Assembly: GCA_035532415.1 (NCBI GenBank)
Contig: DATKRB010000006.1
Coordinates: 59,792 to 123,791 of the forward strand
DNA from: DATKRB01 sp035532415
GTDB lineage: Bacteria; Actinomycetota; Acidimicrobiia; Acidimicrobiales; RAAP-2
Length of the DNA: 64,000 nt
Reading direction: 5' to 3'
Under the pieces are notes generated by a model, which searched no databases, was not told the DNA's origin, and saw nothing but the letters and a program-made list of their open reading frames with translations. Below are positions 1 to 8,546 of this stretch, in pieces. Each line of letters starts with the position of its first letter. The first letter of the stretch is position 1. The position numbers and the translations under genes were made by a program.

Positions 1-690
1 CGCGCCCGCCAGCCGGCCGGCGGCGTCGCCCGAGGCGTCCGCCGTCGCGTCGACGTGCCGCTTGTTGAGCAGCACCGCCTCGCGGGGGAGGCGGGCCAGG
101 CGCCGGCAGAGCTCGCGGGCCCGCTCGAGCAGCCGGTCGTCGGGCTCGACGGTCAGGACCAGCCCGATGTCCCTGGCGCGCCGGGCGTCGATCAGCTCGC
201 CGCTGAGAATGAGGAACTTCGCCCACTGGCGCCCGACCAGGGGCACGAGCGGTCCGGCCCCGACCAGGCCGATCCTTCCCTCGGGCAGCCCGAAGCGGGC
301 ACTCTCACCGGCGAGCACGAGATCACAGCAGCACACCATGCCCACCGCTGCACCCAGGCAGATCCCGTTGACCGCGGCGACCACGGGGAGCCGGGCGTCG
401 CGCAGGCGACGGAGGAAGGCCTCGGCGGAGTCGACGAACTCCTGCTGCTCGAACGCGCTCTCACGCGGCTTGTTCCCGGTGAGGTCGCCACCGGCCGAGA
501 ACGCCTTGCCCGCACCGGTCAGCAGCACGCAGCCGACGTCGGGATCGGCCTCGGCTTCCGACAGGGCCCACAGGATCTGGTCGCGGGTACCGCCGGGGCG
601 GCCCGAGATGGGGTTCAGCTGGGCCGGCCGGCAGAGGGTGATCTCGCCGACCCCGTCACGCTTGCCGTAGGTGATCTCGTCGAGGTCCAT
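1..690 (-). CDS. Enoyl-CoA hydratase/isomerase family protein, 3' end cut by window
   Basis: Crotonase-fold protein acting on enoyl-CoA or related CoA esters in the cytosol. The first 230 residues are visible from the ATG at 690, which has an AGGAGC Shine-Dalgarno; the C-terminus lies outside the window. The oxyanion-hole segment SAGGD (about residues 65-69) and the second glycine-rich segment CLGAAVGMV (about 111-119) are clear. Of the two glutamates used by true hydratases, only the second is seen (FGLPEGRIGL, Glu137); the first aligns with a glycine. By family knowledge this fits an isomerase or another crotonase activity better than a standard hydratase. It is divergent from the acyl-CoA synthetase gene at 757, which suggests a shared catabolic context. 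Confidence 0.88.
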   Translation of the reverse strand, partial: MDLDEITYGKRDGVGEITLCRPAQLNPISGRPGGTRDQILWALSEAEADPDVGCVLLTGAGKAFSAGGDLTGNKPRESAFEQQEFVDSAEAFLRRLRDARLPVVAAVNGICLGAAVGMVCCCDLVLAGESARFGLPEGRIGLVGAGPLVPLVGRQWAKFLILSGELIDARRARDIGLVLTVEPDDRLLERARELCRRLARLPREAVLLNKRHVDATADASGDAAGRLAGA

Positions 691-742
691 CGGCTGCTCC
701 TGTGCCCCTCGGGTCCGGCAGGCTCGAGCACCGGCCGGCGCA

Positions 743-756
743 TAGAGTTCGAAACT
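743..756 (+). promoter_or_regulatory. -10 box of a leaderless promoter
   Basis: TAGAGT at 743-748 ends 8 nt before the GTG at 757 and no Shine-Dalgarno is present. This matches the actinobacterial TANNNT box with transcription starting at or next to the start codon, and it is the main reason for choosing the start at 757. No convincing -35 was identified. Confidence 0.5.
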
Positions 757-2835
757 GTGAACCAGGCGAACCTAGCGCGGCTCCTCGCGCCCCGGTCGGT
801 GGCGGTCGTCGGCGCGAGCGAGAACCTGGGCATGTCCAACAATGCCGTCCTGCCCATGCTCGAGGCCGGGTTGGAGGTCCGGCTGGTCAACCCGAACCGC
901 GACCAGGTGTACGGCAGGCCCACGTTCCCGACGCTGTCGGCCGTCGGGGAGCCGGTGGACGCCGTCCTGTCGCTCGTGAACGCCGAACGCTCCGTCGGGG
1001 TGGTCGCCGAGGCGGCGGCGATGGGGTGCGGGGGTGTGGCCGTCGCCGCCGGAGGCTTCCGGGAGCTCGGGGCCGAAGGGGCCGCGCTCGAGGAGCGACT
1101 TGCCGCGGCGGCGGGCGAGCACCTGGCGGTCGTCGGTCCGAACTGCAGCGGTTTCATGAACGTCCCCCTCCGGGTCAACCTCTTCACCGGCGGCCGCATC
1201 GCCCTCGAGCCGGGCGGGCTGGCCGTCATCTCCCAGAGCGGGTTCCTGCTCCGTTCGACGCTCGCCGCCGGCCAGCAGCGCCGGCTCGGCTTCGGGGTCT
1301 GCGTGTCCTCGGGGAACGAGACGGTGTGCAGCCTCGCCGACTACCTCCATCTGCTGGCCGACGACGATCGCACGTCGGTCATCTGCCTCGTGGTCGAGAA
1401 GATCCGCGAGCCCGAGGCCTTTCTCGCCGCGGTGCACCGGGTGCGCTCGGCGGGCAAGGCGCTGATCGCGCTGAAGCTGGGGCGGACGGACCGCTCGCGC
1501 GAGATCATGCGCTCCCACACGGGCGCCATCGCCGACGAGAGCTGGGTTTACGATCTCGTGCTCCGCTCTGCCGGCGTCCTGACGGCCACCGACGTCGACG
1601 ATCTCCTCGACCGGTCCCAGCTCCTGGCCCAGCTGCCCAAACAGCGGTGGCGGCCGGTCAGGGGCGTGGCCGTCATGGCCAGCTCCGGCGGCGTCGCCGG
1701 CGTTGCGGCGGACCTCGGCGCGGAGGAGGGCACGGACCTTCCTTCGCTCGACGGGCTTCATGAGTGGGTCCGTGACCGTGTCCCGGGCGAGGGCAGCCTC
1801 AACCCGCTCGACCTGACGGGCTTCGTCATGCGGGACCGGGAGCTGCTTCACGAGATGTTCAGCGGCTACGCCGGGGCGGAGGGTGTGGACGCCCTCGTCC
1901 TGTGCTGGTGGGCCGCCGACGGGGACGAGGCGTGGAGCCGGACCCTGTTGGAGCCGTTCGCCGAGGTGGCGGCAGCGGCACGGGTCCCCCTCGTGGTGAC
2001 CCCGGTCGAGACGACGGCCGTGGGTGCCTGGACGGCCCCGCTGCGCGAGCAGGGCGTCGCCTTCTGCCGCGGTCTGCGCTCCACCTATCGGGCGTTGCGC
2101 GCGCTCGACGACGTGGCACGGGCACCCGCCCCGCGCCTCGTGCGTCTCGCCCCTCCTCTTCCCGGCGATCCGCCCGGGCTGGTCGACAGCCCGGCTGGGT
2201 GGATCGTGCCGTTCGGCGAGGCGATGCACCTGCTGGGGGAGGGCGGTGTCTCCGTCGCGCCCTATGTGCTGCTCGACCCGGACGGCGATGTCCCGGCCGT
2301 CGCGTCGCTCGGCGACCGCCTGGTCGTCAAGCTCGCCGACGTGCCCCACCGCACCGAGCTCGGTGCGGTCCGGGTCGGCGTGCTCCCCGACGACGTGCCC
2401 GCCGCCGTGGCGGAGATGCGAGGCATCGCGGCCGCCCACGGGGTGCCGGCGACGGTGGCGGTGCAGGCCATGGTGGAGGGTCACGGCGAGGCGTTCATCG
2501 GGATTCAGGGGCGGACCGATCTCGGGCCCGTCGTGCTCTTCGGGCGCGGGGGCGTGCTGCTCGAGATCGCCCCGCGGGTCGCCGGTCGCCTGCTGCCCCT
2601 CGGAGCCGGGGCGGCGGCGGAGCTCTTCGAAGAGGTCGCCGGCCAGGCGGCCCTGGGCGGGCTCCGCGGCCGGCAGCCGTGGCCGGCGCCGGGGCTGGTG
2701 GCGGCGATCGAGTCCGTGGCCGAGCTGTGGAGACGGACCGGCTCGTGGCTCGAGTCGGCGGACCTCAATCCCCTGATCGTCACCCCCGACGGGCCGGTCG
2801 CCGTTGACGCCCTCCTGGTTGCCCGCCGAAGGTAG
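757..2835 (+). CDS. NDP-forming acyl-CoA synthetase family protein (CoA-binding plus ATP-grasp)
   Basis: A 692-residue protein of the ADP-forming acetate/acyl-CoA synthetase family, which interconverts an acyl-CoA and ADP/phosphate with acid, CoA and ATP. From the N-terminus: a CoA-binding Rossmann domain (LLAPRSVAVVGAS, near residues 6-20), succinyl-CoA-synthetase-like domains with MRSHTGAIADE (His about 254, the expected phosphohistidine), and a C-terminal ATP-grasp domain (about 470-690; VVKLADVPHRTELGAVRVG). The open frame extends upstream to 55, but that part is antisense to the hydratase gene. The GTG at 757 is supported by family alignment and by a TAGAGT box 8 nt upstream. The acyl substrate cannot be read from sequence; neighbouring genes suggest a CoA-ester catabolic pathway. 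Confidence 0.87.
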   Translation: MNQANLARLLAPRSVAVVGASENLGMSNNAVLPMLEAGLEVRLVNPNRDQVYGRPTFPTLSAVGEPVDAVLSLVNAERSVGVVAEAAAMGCGGVAVAAGGFRELGAEGAALEERLAAAAGEHLAVVGPNCSGFMNVPLRVNLFTGGRIALEPGGLAVISQSGFLLRSTLAAGQQRRLGFGVCVSSGNETVCSLADYLHLLADDDRTSVICLVVEKIREPEAFLAAVHRVRSAGKALIALKLGRTDRSREIMRSHTGAIADESWVYDLVLRSAGVLTATDVDDLLDRSQLLAQLPKQRWRPVRGVAVMASSGGVAGVAADLGAEEGTDLPSLDGLHEWVRDRVPGEGSLNPLDLTGFVMRDRELLHEMFSGYAGAEGVDALVLCWWAADGDEAWSRTLLEPFAEVAAAARVPLVVTPVETTAVGAWTAPLREQGVAFCRGLRSTYRALRALDDVARAPAPRLVRLAPPLPGDPPGLVDSPAGWIVPFGEAMHLLGEGGVSVAPYVLLDPDGDVPAVASLGDRLVVKLADVPHRTELGAVRVGVLPDDVPAAVAEMRGIAAAHGVPATVAVQAMVEGHGEAFIGIQGRTDLGPVVLFGRGGVLLEIAPRVAGRLLPLGAGAAAELFEEVAGQAALGGLRGRQPWPAPGLVAAIESVAELWRRTGSWLESADLNPLIVTPDGPVAVDALLVARRR

Positions 2836-2845
2836 CCTGAAGGGC

Positions 2846-3487
2846 ATGACCAGGACCGAGTTCTCCACAGCCGAGGGTCACCCCGCGGGCGAGGGTCTGG
2901 CCCTCGGCGGTGCGGAGCGGCCGGGGAAGCCCGCGATGCTGAGCCACGTCGCCTACGTCACGCGCGATACCGCTGCCACCGCGGACTTCTACACCCGCGT
3001 GCTCGGGATGGAACTGGTCAACGCCGTGCTCGACGACGCGATCCCGTCCACGGGTGAGCCCGTGCCGTACTTCCACTCGTTCTTCAGGATGGCCGATGGG
3101 TCGACGGTGGCGTTCTTCGAGGCGCCCGAGCTCCCCCCTCTGGCTGCACCGCCGCACCCCGCCTACGACACCTTTCAGCACCTGGCGATGCAGGTCGACT
3201 CGGTCGAGACGGTCGACCGCTGGTGCGCCTGGTTGCGTGCCAACGACGTACAGGTGCTCGGCCCGGTCGACCACAAGATCATCTACAGCATCTACTTCCG
3301 CGACCCGAGCGGGATCCGGCTAGAGATCACGACGCCGACGTCGCCGGTGTGGAACGACAACGCCGACCAGGCCCGGGCGAGCCTGGCGGAGTGGGAGGAC
3401 GTGAAGCGCCGGGCGTCCGAGGAGGGGACCGATCTCGTGACGATGGTCCACGATCTGGCTCGCGAGCGCAGCCACCGAAGGTCATGA
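2846..3487 (+). CDS. VOC (glyoxalase/dioxygenase-fold) protein
   Basis: A 213-residue protein with a vicinal-oxygen-chelate domain beginning at MLSHVAYVTRDTAATADFYTRVLGMEL (about residue 31 on) and ending in YFRDPSGIRLEITTPT. Candidate metal ligands are the His of LSHVAYV, the His of FQHLAMQVD and the Glu of RLEITTP. The ATG at 2846 follows a TAGCCT box by 7 nt, so it is probably leaderless; an internal ATG at 2936 would give just the domain. The stop overlaps the start of the amidohydrolase gene (ATGA), so the two are translationally coupled. The substrate is unknown; candidates are a ring-cleavage dioxygenase, an isomerase or a lyase. Confidence 0.85.
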   Translation: MTRTEFSTAEGHPAGEGLALGGAERPGKPAMLSHVAYVTRDTAATADFYTRVLGMELVNAVLDDAIPSTGEPVPYFHSFFRMADGSTVAFFEAPELPPLAAPPHPAYDTFQHLAMQVDSVETVDRWCAWLRANDVQVLGPVDHKIIYSIYFRDPSGIRLEITTPTSPVWNDNADQARASLAEWEDVKRRASEEGTDLVTMVHDLARERSHRRS

Positions 3488-4725
3488 GGGAGATCCCGAG
3501 GATCATCAGCGTCGACGACCACGTGGTCGAGCCCCCGCACGTGTGGGAGCAGTGGTTGCCGGAGAAGTACCGGGACCATGGACCCAAGGTCGTGCGACGC
3601 GGGATCCGCGACATCGACTACGTCGGCACCGCCCGCTACGTCGAGCACTTCGACGACGACTCGCCGACGAAGGTCGACTGCTGGACGTACGGCGACCTCG
3701 TCTACACACACAAGCGCATGGTCGCTGCCGCCGGGTACTCCAAAGAGGAGATGACCCTCACGCCCATCACCTACGACGACATGCGCCCCGGCTGCTACGA
3801 CCCCGAGGCCCGGCTGGAGGACATGGACGTGAGCTGGGTGGAGGCCTCGATGTGCTTTCCGACCTTCCCCCGGTTCTGCGGGCAGACCTTTTACGATGGA
3901 CCGGACAAGGAGTTGGGTCTCGCCTGCGTCAAGGCCTACAACGACTGGATGGTGGAGGAGTGGTGCGGCGGTTCCGGCGGCCGTCTCATCCCGCTCGGGA
4001 TCATCCCGCTGTGGGACGTGAACGCCGCGGCGGCCGAGGTGCGCCGGAACGCGGAGCGCGGTTTCCGGGCGGTGTGCTTCAGCGAGCTTCCCTACCATCT
4101 CGGGCTCCCCACCATCCACAGTGGTCACTGGGACCCGTTCTTTCAGGCGTGCGCGGACACCGGCACCGTGGTGGCGATGCACATCGGATCGTCGTCGCAG
4201 ATGCCGGCCGCCTCGCCGGACGCTCCGCCGTCGGTCAGCGCGACCCTGGCCTTCGGCAACGCGATGTCCTCGCTCGTCGACTTCTTGATGTCCGGGGTGC
4301 TGGTCCGGTTCCCCGACCTCAAACTGCTGTATGCCGAAAGTCAGATCGGGTGGATCCCCTACGCCCTGCAGCGGGTGGACCAGGTCTGGGAGGACAACCA
4401 GGGCTGGGCGCGGACCAAGCACATACCGGAGCCACCGTCGACCTATTACTACCGGTCGGTGTACGGGTGCTTCATCAACGACCCCCACGGCCTGGCCTCG
4501 CTCGCCGAGGTCGGCGTCGACAACGTGACGTGCGAGACCGATTACCCGCACAGCGACTCCACCTGGCCCGACACGAAGGAGATCGTGACCAGGCTCGTCG
4601 CCGGCCTCACGGAGGACCAGGTCTACCGGGTGGTCCGCGGCAACGCGATCAGGGCGCTCCGCCTTCCCTTCGAGCGCCAGCCCCGGGAGGGTCTCCAGCG
4701 AGGTCCTCGCGCAGCTCCCGCTTGA
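3484..4725 (+). CDS. Amidohydrolase family 2 protein (metal-dependent TIM barrel)
   Basis: A 413-residue member of the amidohydrolase-2 (ACMSD/decarboxylase-like) family. It starts with IISVDDHVVEPPHVWEQWLP, which carries the D-x-H metal site, continues through VVAMHIGSSSQ (metal His) and YAESQIGWIPY, and has the late metal Asp in CETDYPHSDSTWPDT. The domain ends at GNAIRAL near residue 395. About 15 further residues run into the 3' end of the oppositely oriented acyl-CoA ligase gene, with 77 bp overlap. The start overlaps the VOC stop by 4 nt. By family it decarboxylates or hydrolyses an aromatic or ring-derived acid; the exact reaction is not determinable here. Confidence 0.87.
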   Translation: MREIPRIISVDDHVVEPPHVWEQWLPEKYRDHGPKVVRRGIRDIDYVGTARYVEHFDDDSPTKVDCWTYGDLVYTHKRMVAAAGYSKEEMTLTPITYDDMRPGCYDPEARLEDMDVSWVEASMCFPTFPRFCGQTFYDGPDKELGLACVKAYNDWMVEEWCGGSGGRLIPLGIIPLWDVNAAAAEVRRNAERGFRAVCFSELPYHLGLPTIHSGHWDPFFQACADTGTVVAMHIGSSSQMPAASPDAPPSVSATLAFGNAMSSLVDFLMSGVLVRFPDLKLLYAESQIGWIPYALQRVDQVWEDNQGWARTKHIPEPPSTYYYRSVYGCFINDPHGLASLAEVGVDNVTCETDYPHSDSTWPDTKEIVTRLVAGLTEDQVYRVVRGNAIRALRLPFERQPREGLQRGPRAAPA

Positions 4726-6238
4726 GGACCTTGCCGTAGGCGTTCCGGGGCAGTGCCTCCCGGAAGACGTAGCGGCGGGGACACTTGTACCCGGCGAGCA
4801 CGCCGGCGCAGTGCGCGGCCAGGGCCACCTCGGTGTCGGGACCCGGCTCCCCGGAGACGACGACGGCGACGACCGTCTCCCCCCACGTGCGGTCGGTGAC
4901 GCCGACGACGGCCACCTCGCGCACGGCCTCGTGGCCGGCCAGCACCGCCTCCACCTCAACGGCGTACACGTTGGAACCGCCGCTGATGATCAGGTCCTTT
5001 GCCCGGTCCAACAGGTACAGGTACCCGTGTTCGTCCATGCGCCCCAGATCGCCCGTATGCAGCCAACCGTGGCGGAGGGTCCCGGCGGTCTCCTCCGGAC
5101 GCTGCCAGTAGCCCAGCATGACGGCGCTCCCCCGGACGCAGAGCTCACCGACCTGGCCCACCGGCAGCTCGACGTCATCGTTCATGACCCGCACGTCGGT
5201 GCCCGGCCGAGGGACCCCGGCCGAGGAGAGCCGCTGTGGTCGGTCGCCGGCGAGCGCGGCGGCGTGGTCGGCCGCCGACAGCACGGTCGCGGTCATCGGC
5301 GTCTCCCCCTGGCCGAACAGCTGTACGAACCGGGGCCCGAACACCTCGAGCGCCCGCCGGAGATCGGCCGGCGCGAAGGGAGCGCCGCCGTAGGCGACGT
5401 GACGGAGCGACGGGAGGTCCGGCGGTCTGTCGCCGGCCGCGTCGAGCAGCATCACGATCTGGGTGGGCACGAGCCAGGTGTTGGTGACCCCTTCGGCGGC
5501 GATCAGCTCGAGGATCCCCGACGGATCGAACCGCCCGCTGGCGGGGATCACCTGATGTGCGCCCCGGGCGGTCGCGGCAAGCGCGTGAAAGCCGGCGCCG
5601 TGGCTCAGGGGCGCCGCGTGGAGCGTGACGTCCTCCTCGGTCATCGGCGTGAGATCGGCCAGCCAGGACGCCGTGACGAACCCGAGGTTCCCGTGGCTCA
5701 GCATGGCGCCCTTCGGGCGGCCGGTGGTCCCCGAGGTGTAGAAGAGCCACGCGAGGTCGTCGCGGTCGACTTCGGCGACCGCGCTCGGCCGGCCGGCGCC
5801 GGCGGCGATGACGTCTTCGTGGTCGTGAGCCCAGACGGGGAGCCGGTCCCCTCCATGCGTGCCGGCGACCACCACCGCCGCTCCGCACCTGTCGGCGGCG
5901 GCGAGCACGGAGACCCCCTCGGGGTCGGTCAACACGGCGGCCGGTTGCGAATCGCCGAGGTGGAAGGTGACCTCGGCGGCCGTGAGCCGGCTGTTCAGCG
6001 GCACCATGCAATAGGCGGCCTTGAAGCAGGCGTACATCGCCTCGATCAGCTCGGGTCGGTTGCGCATGAGCACCACGACCCGGTCGTCCTTGCGCGCCCC
6101 GAGGGACGCCAGGCCGTGCGCCAGCGCGTCGCTCCGGCGATCGAGATCGGCGTAGGTCAGCCTCTGGTCCCCCCACGTCACCGCCGGGCGCGCGGGAAAC
6201 CTCCGGGCGCTGTTCGACAGCATCCGGCCGATGTTCAC
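4649..6238 (-). CDS. AMP-forming acyl-CoA synthetase (fatty acid/aromatic acid-CoA ligase family)
   Basis: A 529-residue ANL-superfamily ligase that activates a carboxylic acid to acyl-AMP and then acyl-CoA. The AMP/ATP P-loop YTSGTTGRPKG lies at about residues 167-177. Other family motifs are FGQGETPMT, the hinge region GWLHTGDLGRMDEHGYLYLLDRAKDLIISGG and the C-terminal lysine segment RNAYGKVLKREL. The GTG at 6238 is chosen because family similarity (VNIGRMLSNSARRFPARPA) begins there; ATG 6223 is an alternative. Its 3' end overlaps the convergent amidohydrolase by 77 bp. It is divergent from the LLM oxidoreductase, with a tandem 21-bp repeat between them. Substrate unknown. Confidence 0.9.
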   Translation of the reverse strand: MNIGRMLSNSARRFPARPAVTWGDQRLTYADLDRRSDALAHGLASLGARKDDRVVVLMRNRPELIEAMYACFKAAYCMVPLNSRLTAAEVTFHLGDSQPAAVLTDPEGVSVLAAADRCGAAVVVAGTHGGDRLPVWAHDHEDVIAAGAGRPSAVAEVDRDDLAWLFYTSGTTGRPKGAMLSHGNLGFVTASWLADLTPMTEEDVTLHAAPLSHGAGFHALAATARGAHQVIPASGRFDPSGILELIAAEGVTNTWLVPTQIVMLLDAAGDRPPDLPSLRHVAYGGAPFAPADLRRALEVFGPRFVQLFGQGETPMTATVLSAADHAAALAGDRPQRLSSAGVPRPGTDVRVMNDDVELPVGQVGELCVRGSAVMLGYWQRPEETAGTLRHGWLHTGDLGRMDEHGYLYLLDRAKDLIISGGSNVYAVEVEAVLAGHEAVREVAVVGVTDRTWGETVVAVVVSGEPGPDTEVALAAHCAGVLAGYKCPRRYVFREALPRNAYGKVLKRELREDLAGDPPGAGARREGGAP

Positions 6239-6323
6239 GTCGCCCCCGGGTCTGCGCGTCCTGCCGGCTGCGGTCCGGTGCCTTGGAGCATGCCAACATC
6301 GAAGCACATCGCCCACGGCCTTT

Positions 6324-6365
6324 GGCTATGTTGTCGGGCCGAGCGGCTATGTCGACGGGCCGAGC
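6324..6365. repeat. Tandem 21-bp direct repeat between divergent genes
   Basis: Two adjoining 21-bp units, 6324-6344 and 6345-6365, both starting GGCTATGT and ending CGGGCCGAGC, differ at two positions. They sit in the 146-bp divergent intergenic region between the acyl-CoA ligase (start 6238) and the LLM oxidoreductase (start 6385), so they may be paired operator sites. No regulator gene is adjacent. The repeat itself is directly visible; the regulatory role is inference. Confidence 0.75.
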
Positions 6366-6384
6366 CACGAAGCGAGGAGGTGCC

Positions 6385-7434
6385 ATGACGACCGCCGACC
6401 TGTTGGGTTGCTACGTGCTTCCCGGCGGGGTCACCGATCCCCGGCAGGGCCTCGAGCAGGCTCGCCACGCCGAAGAGCTCGGGCTCGGATGCGTCTGGAT
6501 CGGTGAGCGGTACGACACGAAGGACCTCCCCTCCCTGGCTGCCGCCATCGGCCAGGTCACCGACCGGGTCCGGATCGGTGCGGCGGTGACCAGCCCGGGG
6601 CTTCGCCATCCCATGGTCCTGGCGTCGATGGGGCAGACGCTGCAGGCCCTCACCAGGGAGCGGTTCCTCCTCGGCCTCGGCCGGTCTGCCGCCTGGCGGT
6701 GGCGTGCCTACGGGGTACCGGCGCCAACGCTCGCGTCGCTCGCCGACATCGCCGTGGTCCTCCGCGACCTCTGGGCGGGCCGGACGGTGCACTACGAGGG
6801 GCCGGCGGGGTCGTTCCCCGACCTCCGGCTCGCCCAACGGGCCGCGGTCGCAGCGCCGCCGCTCCTGCTCGCGGCGGTCGGGCCGAAGACGCTGGCGGTC
6901 GCCGGGCGGGCCTACGACGGTGTCATCCTCCATCCCTTCCTCACCCCTGACGCGGTTGCCCGGACGGTGGCGGCCGTGCGGCGGGCCGCCGCCGGAGCCG
7001 GTCGCGACCCCGCCACCGTCCGCTGCTACGCGACCGTGGTGGTGGCGCCCGACGCGGCGGCGGCCGACGCGGCCCTCGCGGTGGGCGCCAGAGCGGCCGG
7101 CTACTTTCAGGTTCGGGGTCTCGGCGACGCGCTGGTGGCGGCCAACGGCTGGGACCCGGGTGACCTGGCCCGCTACCGGACGGAGCCCGAGCTGAAGGCT
7201 CTCGGGGATCGTTCGGCGGACAAGAACCTCTCGCGGGACGAGCTCATCGATCTCAGCCGGCGGCTGCCCGACCACTGGTTGCCGTCGTCGTCGGCAGAGG
7301 GCGACGGTGCCGTCTGCGCGAGCCGCCTGAGGGAGTACCTGGCCGCCGGCGCCGACGAGCTCATCCTTCACGGCAGCACGGTCGAGCGCCTCGCCGGCTT
7401 GATCGACGCCTTCACCGACGGGGGCCGCTCATGA
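6385..7434 (+). CDS. LLM-class (F420-dependent type) oxidoreductase
   Basis: A 349-residue luciferase-like monooxygenase-fold protein. Visible family segments are ARHAEELGLGCVWIGERYDTKDLPSLAAAIGQVTDRVRIGAAVTSPGLRHPMVLASMGQTLQALTRERFLLGLGRS (split over residues about 25-105) and PPLLLAAVGPKTLAVAGRAYDGVILHPF near the middle. Members of this actinobacterial group normally use F420 and act on hydroxyl, carbonyl or ring substrates. The ATG at 6385 has a strong GAGGAGG Shine-Dalgarno. Its stop overlaps the phosphotransferase start (ATGA), so the genes form an operon. Substrate unknown. Confidence 0.87.
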   Translation: MTTADLLGCYVLPGGVTDPRQGLEQARHAEELGLGCVWIGERYDTKDLPSLAAAIGQVTDRVRIGAAVTSPGLRHPMVLASMGQTLQALTRERFLLGLGRSAAWRWRAYGVPAPTLASLADIAVVLRDLWAGRTVHYEGPAGSFPDLRLAQRAAVAAPPLLLAAVGPKTLAVAGRAYDGVILHPFLTPDAVARTVAAVRRAAAGAGRDPATVRCYATVVVAPDAAAADAALAVGARAAGYFQVRGLGDALVAANGWDPGDLARYRTEPELKALGDRSADKNLSRDELIDLSRRLPDHWLPSSSAEGDGAVCASRLREYLAAGADELILHGSTVERLAGLIDAFTDGGRS

Positions 7435-8546
7435 CCCCGCCCCGGGCGCTCGGCGATCTGGCCGGGCCGCTGGCGGAGTGGATCGGCGCCCGTCTGGCCG
7501 AAGCCGGCATCGGCCCCGGCCCGGTAGTCGTCACCGACCTCGAGCGGCCGGCCGCCGGTCAGTCCAACGACACCATGGCCTTCACGGCGACGTGGCCGGG
7601 CGGCTCCGCCCGTCTGGTGGTGCGCCGGCAGGCGGGCGACAACAAGATCTTTCGTGATGCCGACGTGTTGCGCGAGGCCAGGGTCCTCGACGGGTTGCGG
7701 GACACCGCGGTGCGCGTGCCCTCGGTCCGCTGGACCGAGCCCGACCCCTCCGTGCTCGGGGCGCAGTTCTTCGTGATGGACCATGTCGCCGGTCGGGTCC
7801 CTCACGGCAAGCCGTCGATCCACTCGGTGGGCTGGCTCCCGACCCTCACGGCCACCGAACGCGAGGCGCTGTGGTGCTCGGCGATGGACACGCTCGTCGC
7901 CGTGCACGAGGTCGACTGGCGTCGCCGGCACTCGTTCCTCCTCGATGGCCATGACGGCGACAGCACGGCGTCGGCTTATGTCGACTGGCTCCTCGACTGG
8001 TACCGGTGGACCGCGGCGGGCAGGGAATTCCCGGTCACGGATGCCGCGGCGGAGACGATCGAGGCCCGGCGATCGGCGCTGGGCGACGACGCAGCGGTGC
8101 TCGTCTGGGGTGACGCCCGAGTCGGCAACATGATCTTCGGCCCCGACCACCGGGTCGCCGCGGCAATCGATTGGGAGGTCGCGTCGATCGGCCCCGCGGC
8201 TCGTGACGTCGCCCACTGGTTGTTCTTCGACGAGTTCGCCACCGGCGCCTGCGGCGTCGAACGCCTGAAGGGATGGCCCGATCGCGACGAGACCGTCTCG
8301 CGCTACGAGTCCGGGTCCGGCCGTCGCCTCGGGGACCTCGACCTCTTCGAGATGATGGAAGAGCTCTTCATGGCCACCACCCTCATCCGACAAGCCGATG
8401 CTCGGGCGGCGGCGGGGCTGGCGCCGGGTGGCACCCGAATGGGCCACGACAACACGGTCACCCAGATGCTGGCGCGCCGCCTCGGGCTGCCGGTGCCCGA
8501 GCTCTCGCCCGATTACCTCGCCCACCGTGGTATGCCGGTGCCATGA
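7431..8546 (+). CDS. APH/acyl-CoA dehydrogenase-associated phosphotransferase family protein
   Basis: A 371-residue kinase-fold protein of the aminoglycoside phosphotransferase superfamily. It has QSNDTMAFTATW in the nucleotide-loop region, the catalytic-loop variant VLVWGDARVGNMIF (about residues 225-238, corresponding to HGDxxxxN with His replaced by Trp) and the metal-binding AIDWEVASIGPAARDVAHWLF. Proteins of this type in actinobacteria and proteobacteria often neighbour acyl-CoA dehydrogenases and probably phosphorylate a small hydroxylated substrate rather than confer antibiotic resistance. It overlaps the LLM gene upstream by 4 nt and the hydrolase gene downstream by 4 nt, giving a tightly coupled three-gene operon. 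Confidence 0.85.
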   Translation: MTPPRALGDLAGPLAEWIGARLAEAGIGPGPVVVTDLERPAAGQSNDTMAFTATWPGGSARLVVRRQAGDNKIFRDADVLREARVLDGLRDTAVRVPSVRWTEPDPSVLGAQFFVMDHVAGRVPHGKPSIHSVGWLPTLTATEREALWCSAMDTLVAVHEVDWRRRHSFLLDGHDGDSTASAYVDWLLDWYRWTAAGREFPVTDAAAETIEARRSALGDDAAVLVWGDARVGNMIFGPDHRVAAAIDWEVASIGPAARDVAHWLFFDEFATGACGVERLKGWPDRDETVSRYESGSGRRLGDLDLFEMMEELFMATTLIRQADARAAAGLAPGGTRMGHDNTVTQMLARRLGLPVPELSPDYLAHRGMPVP

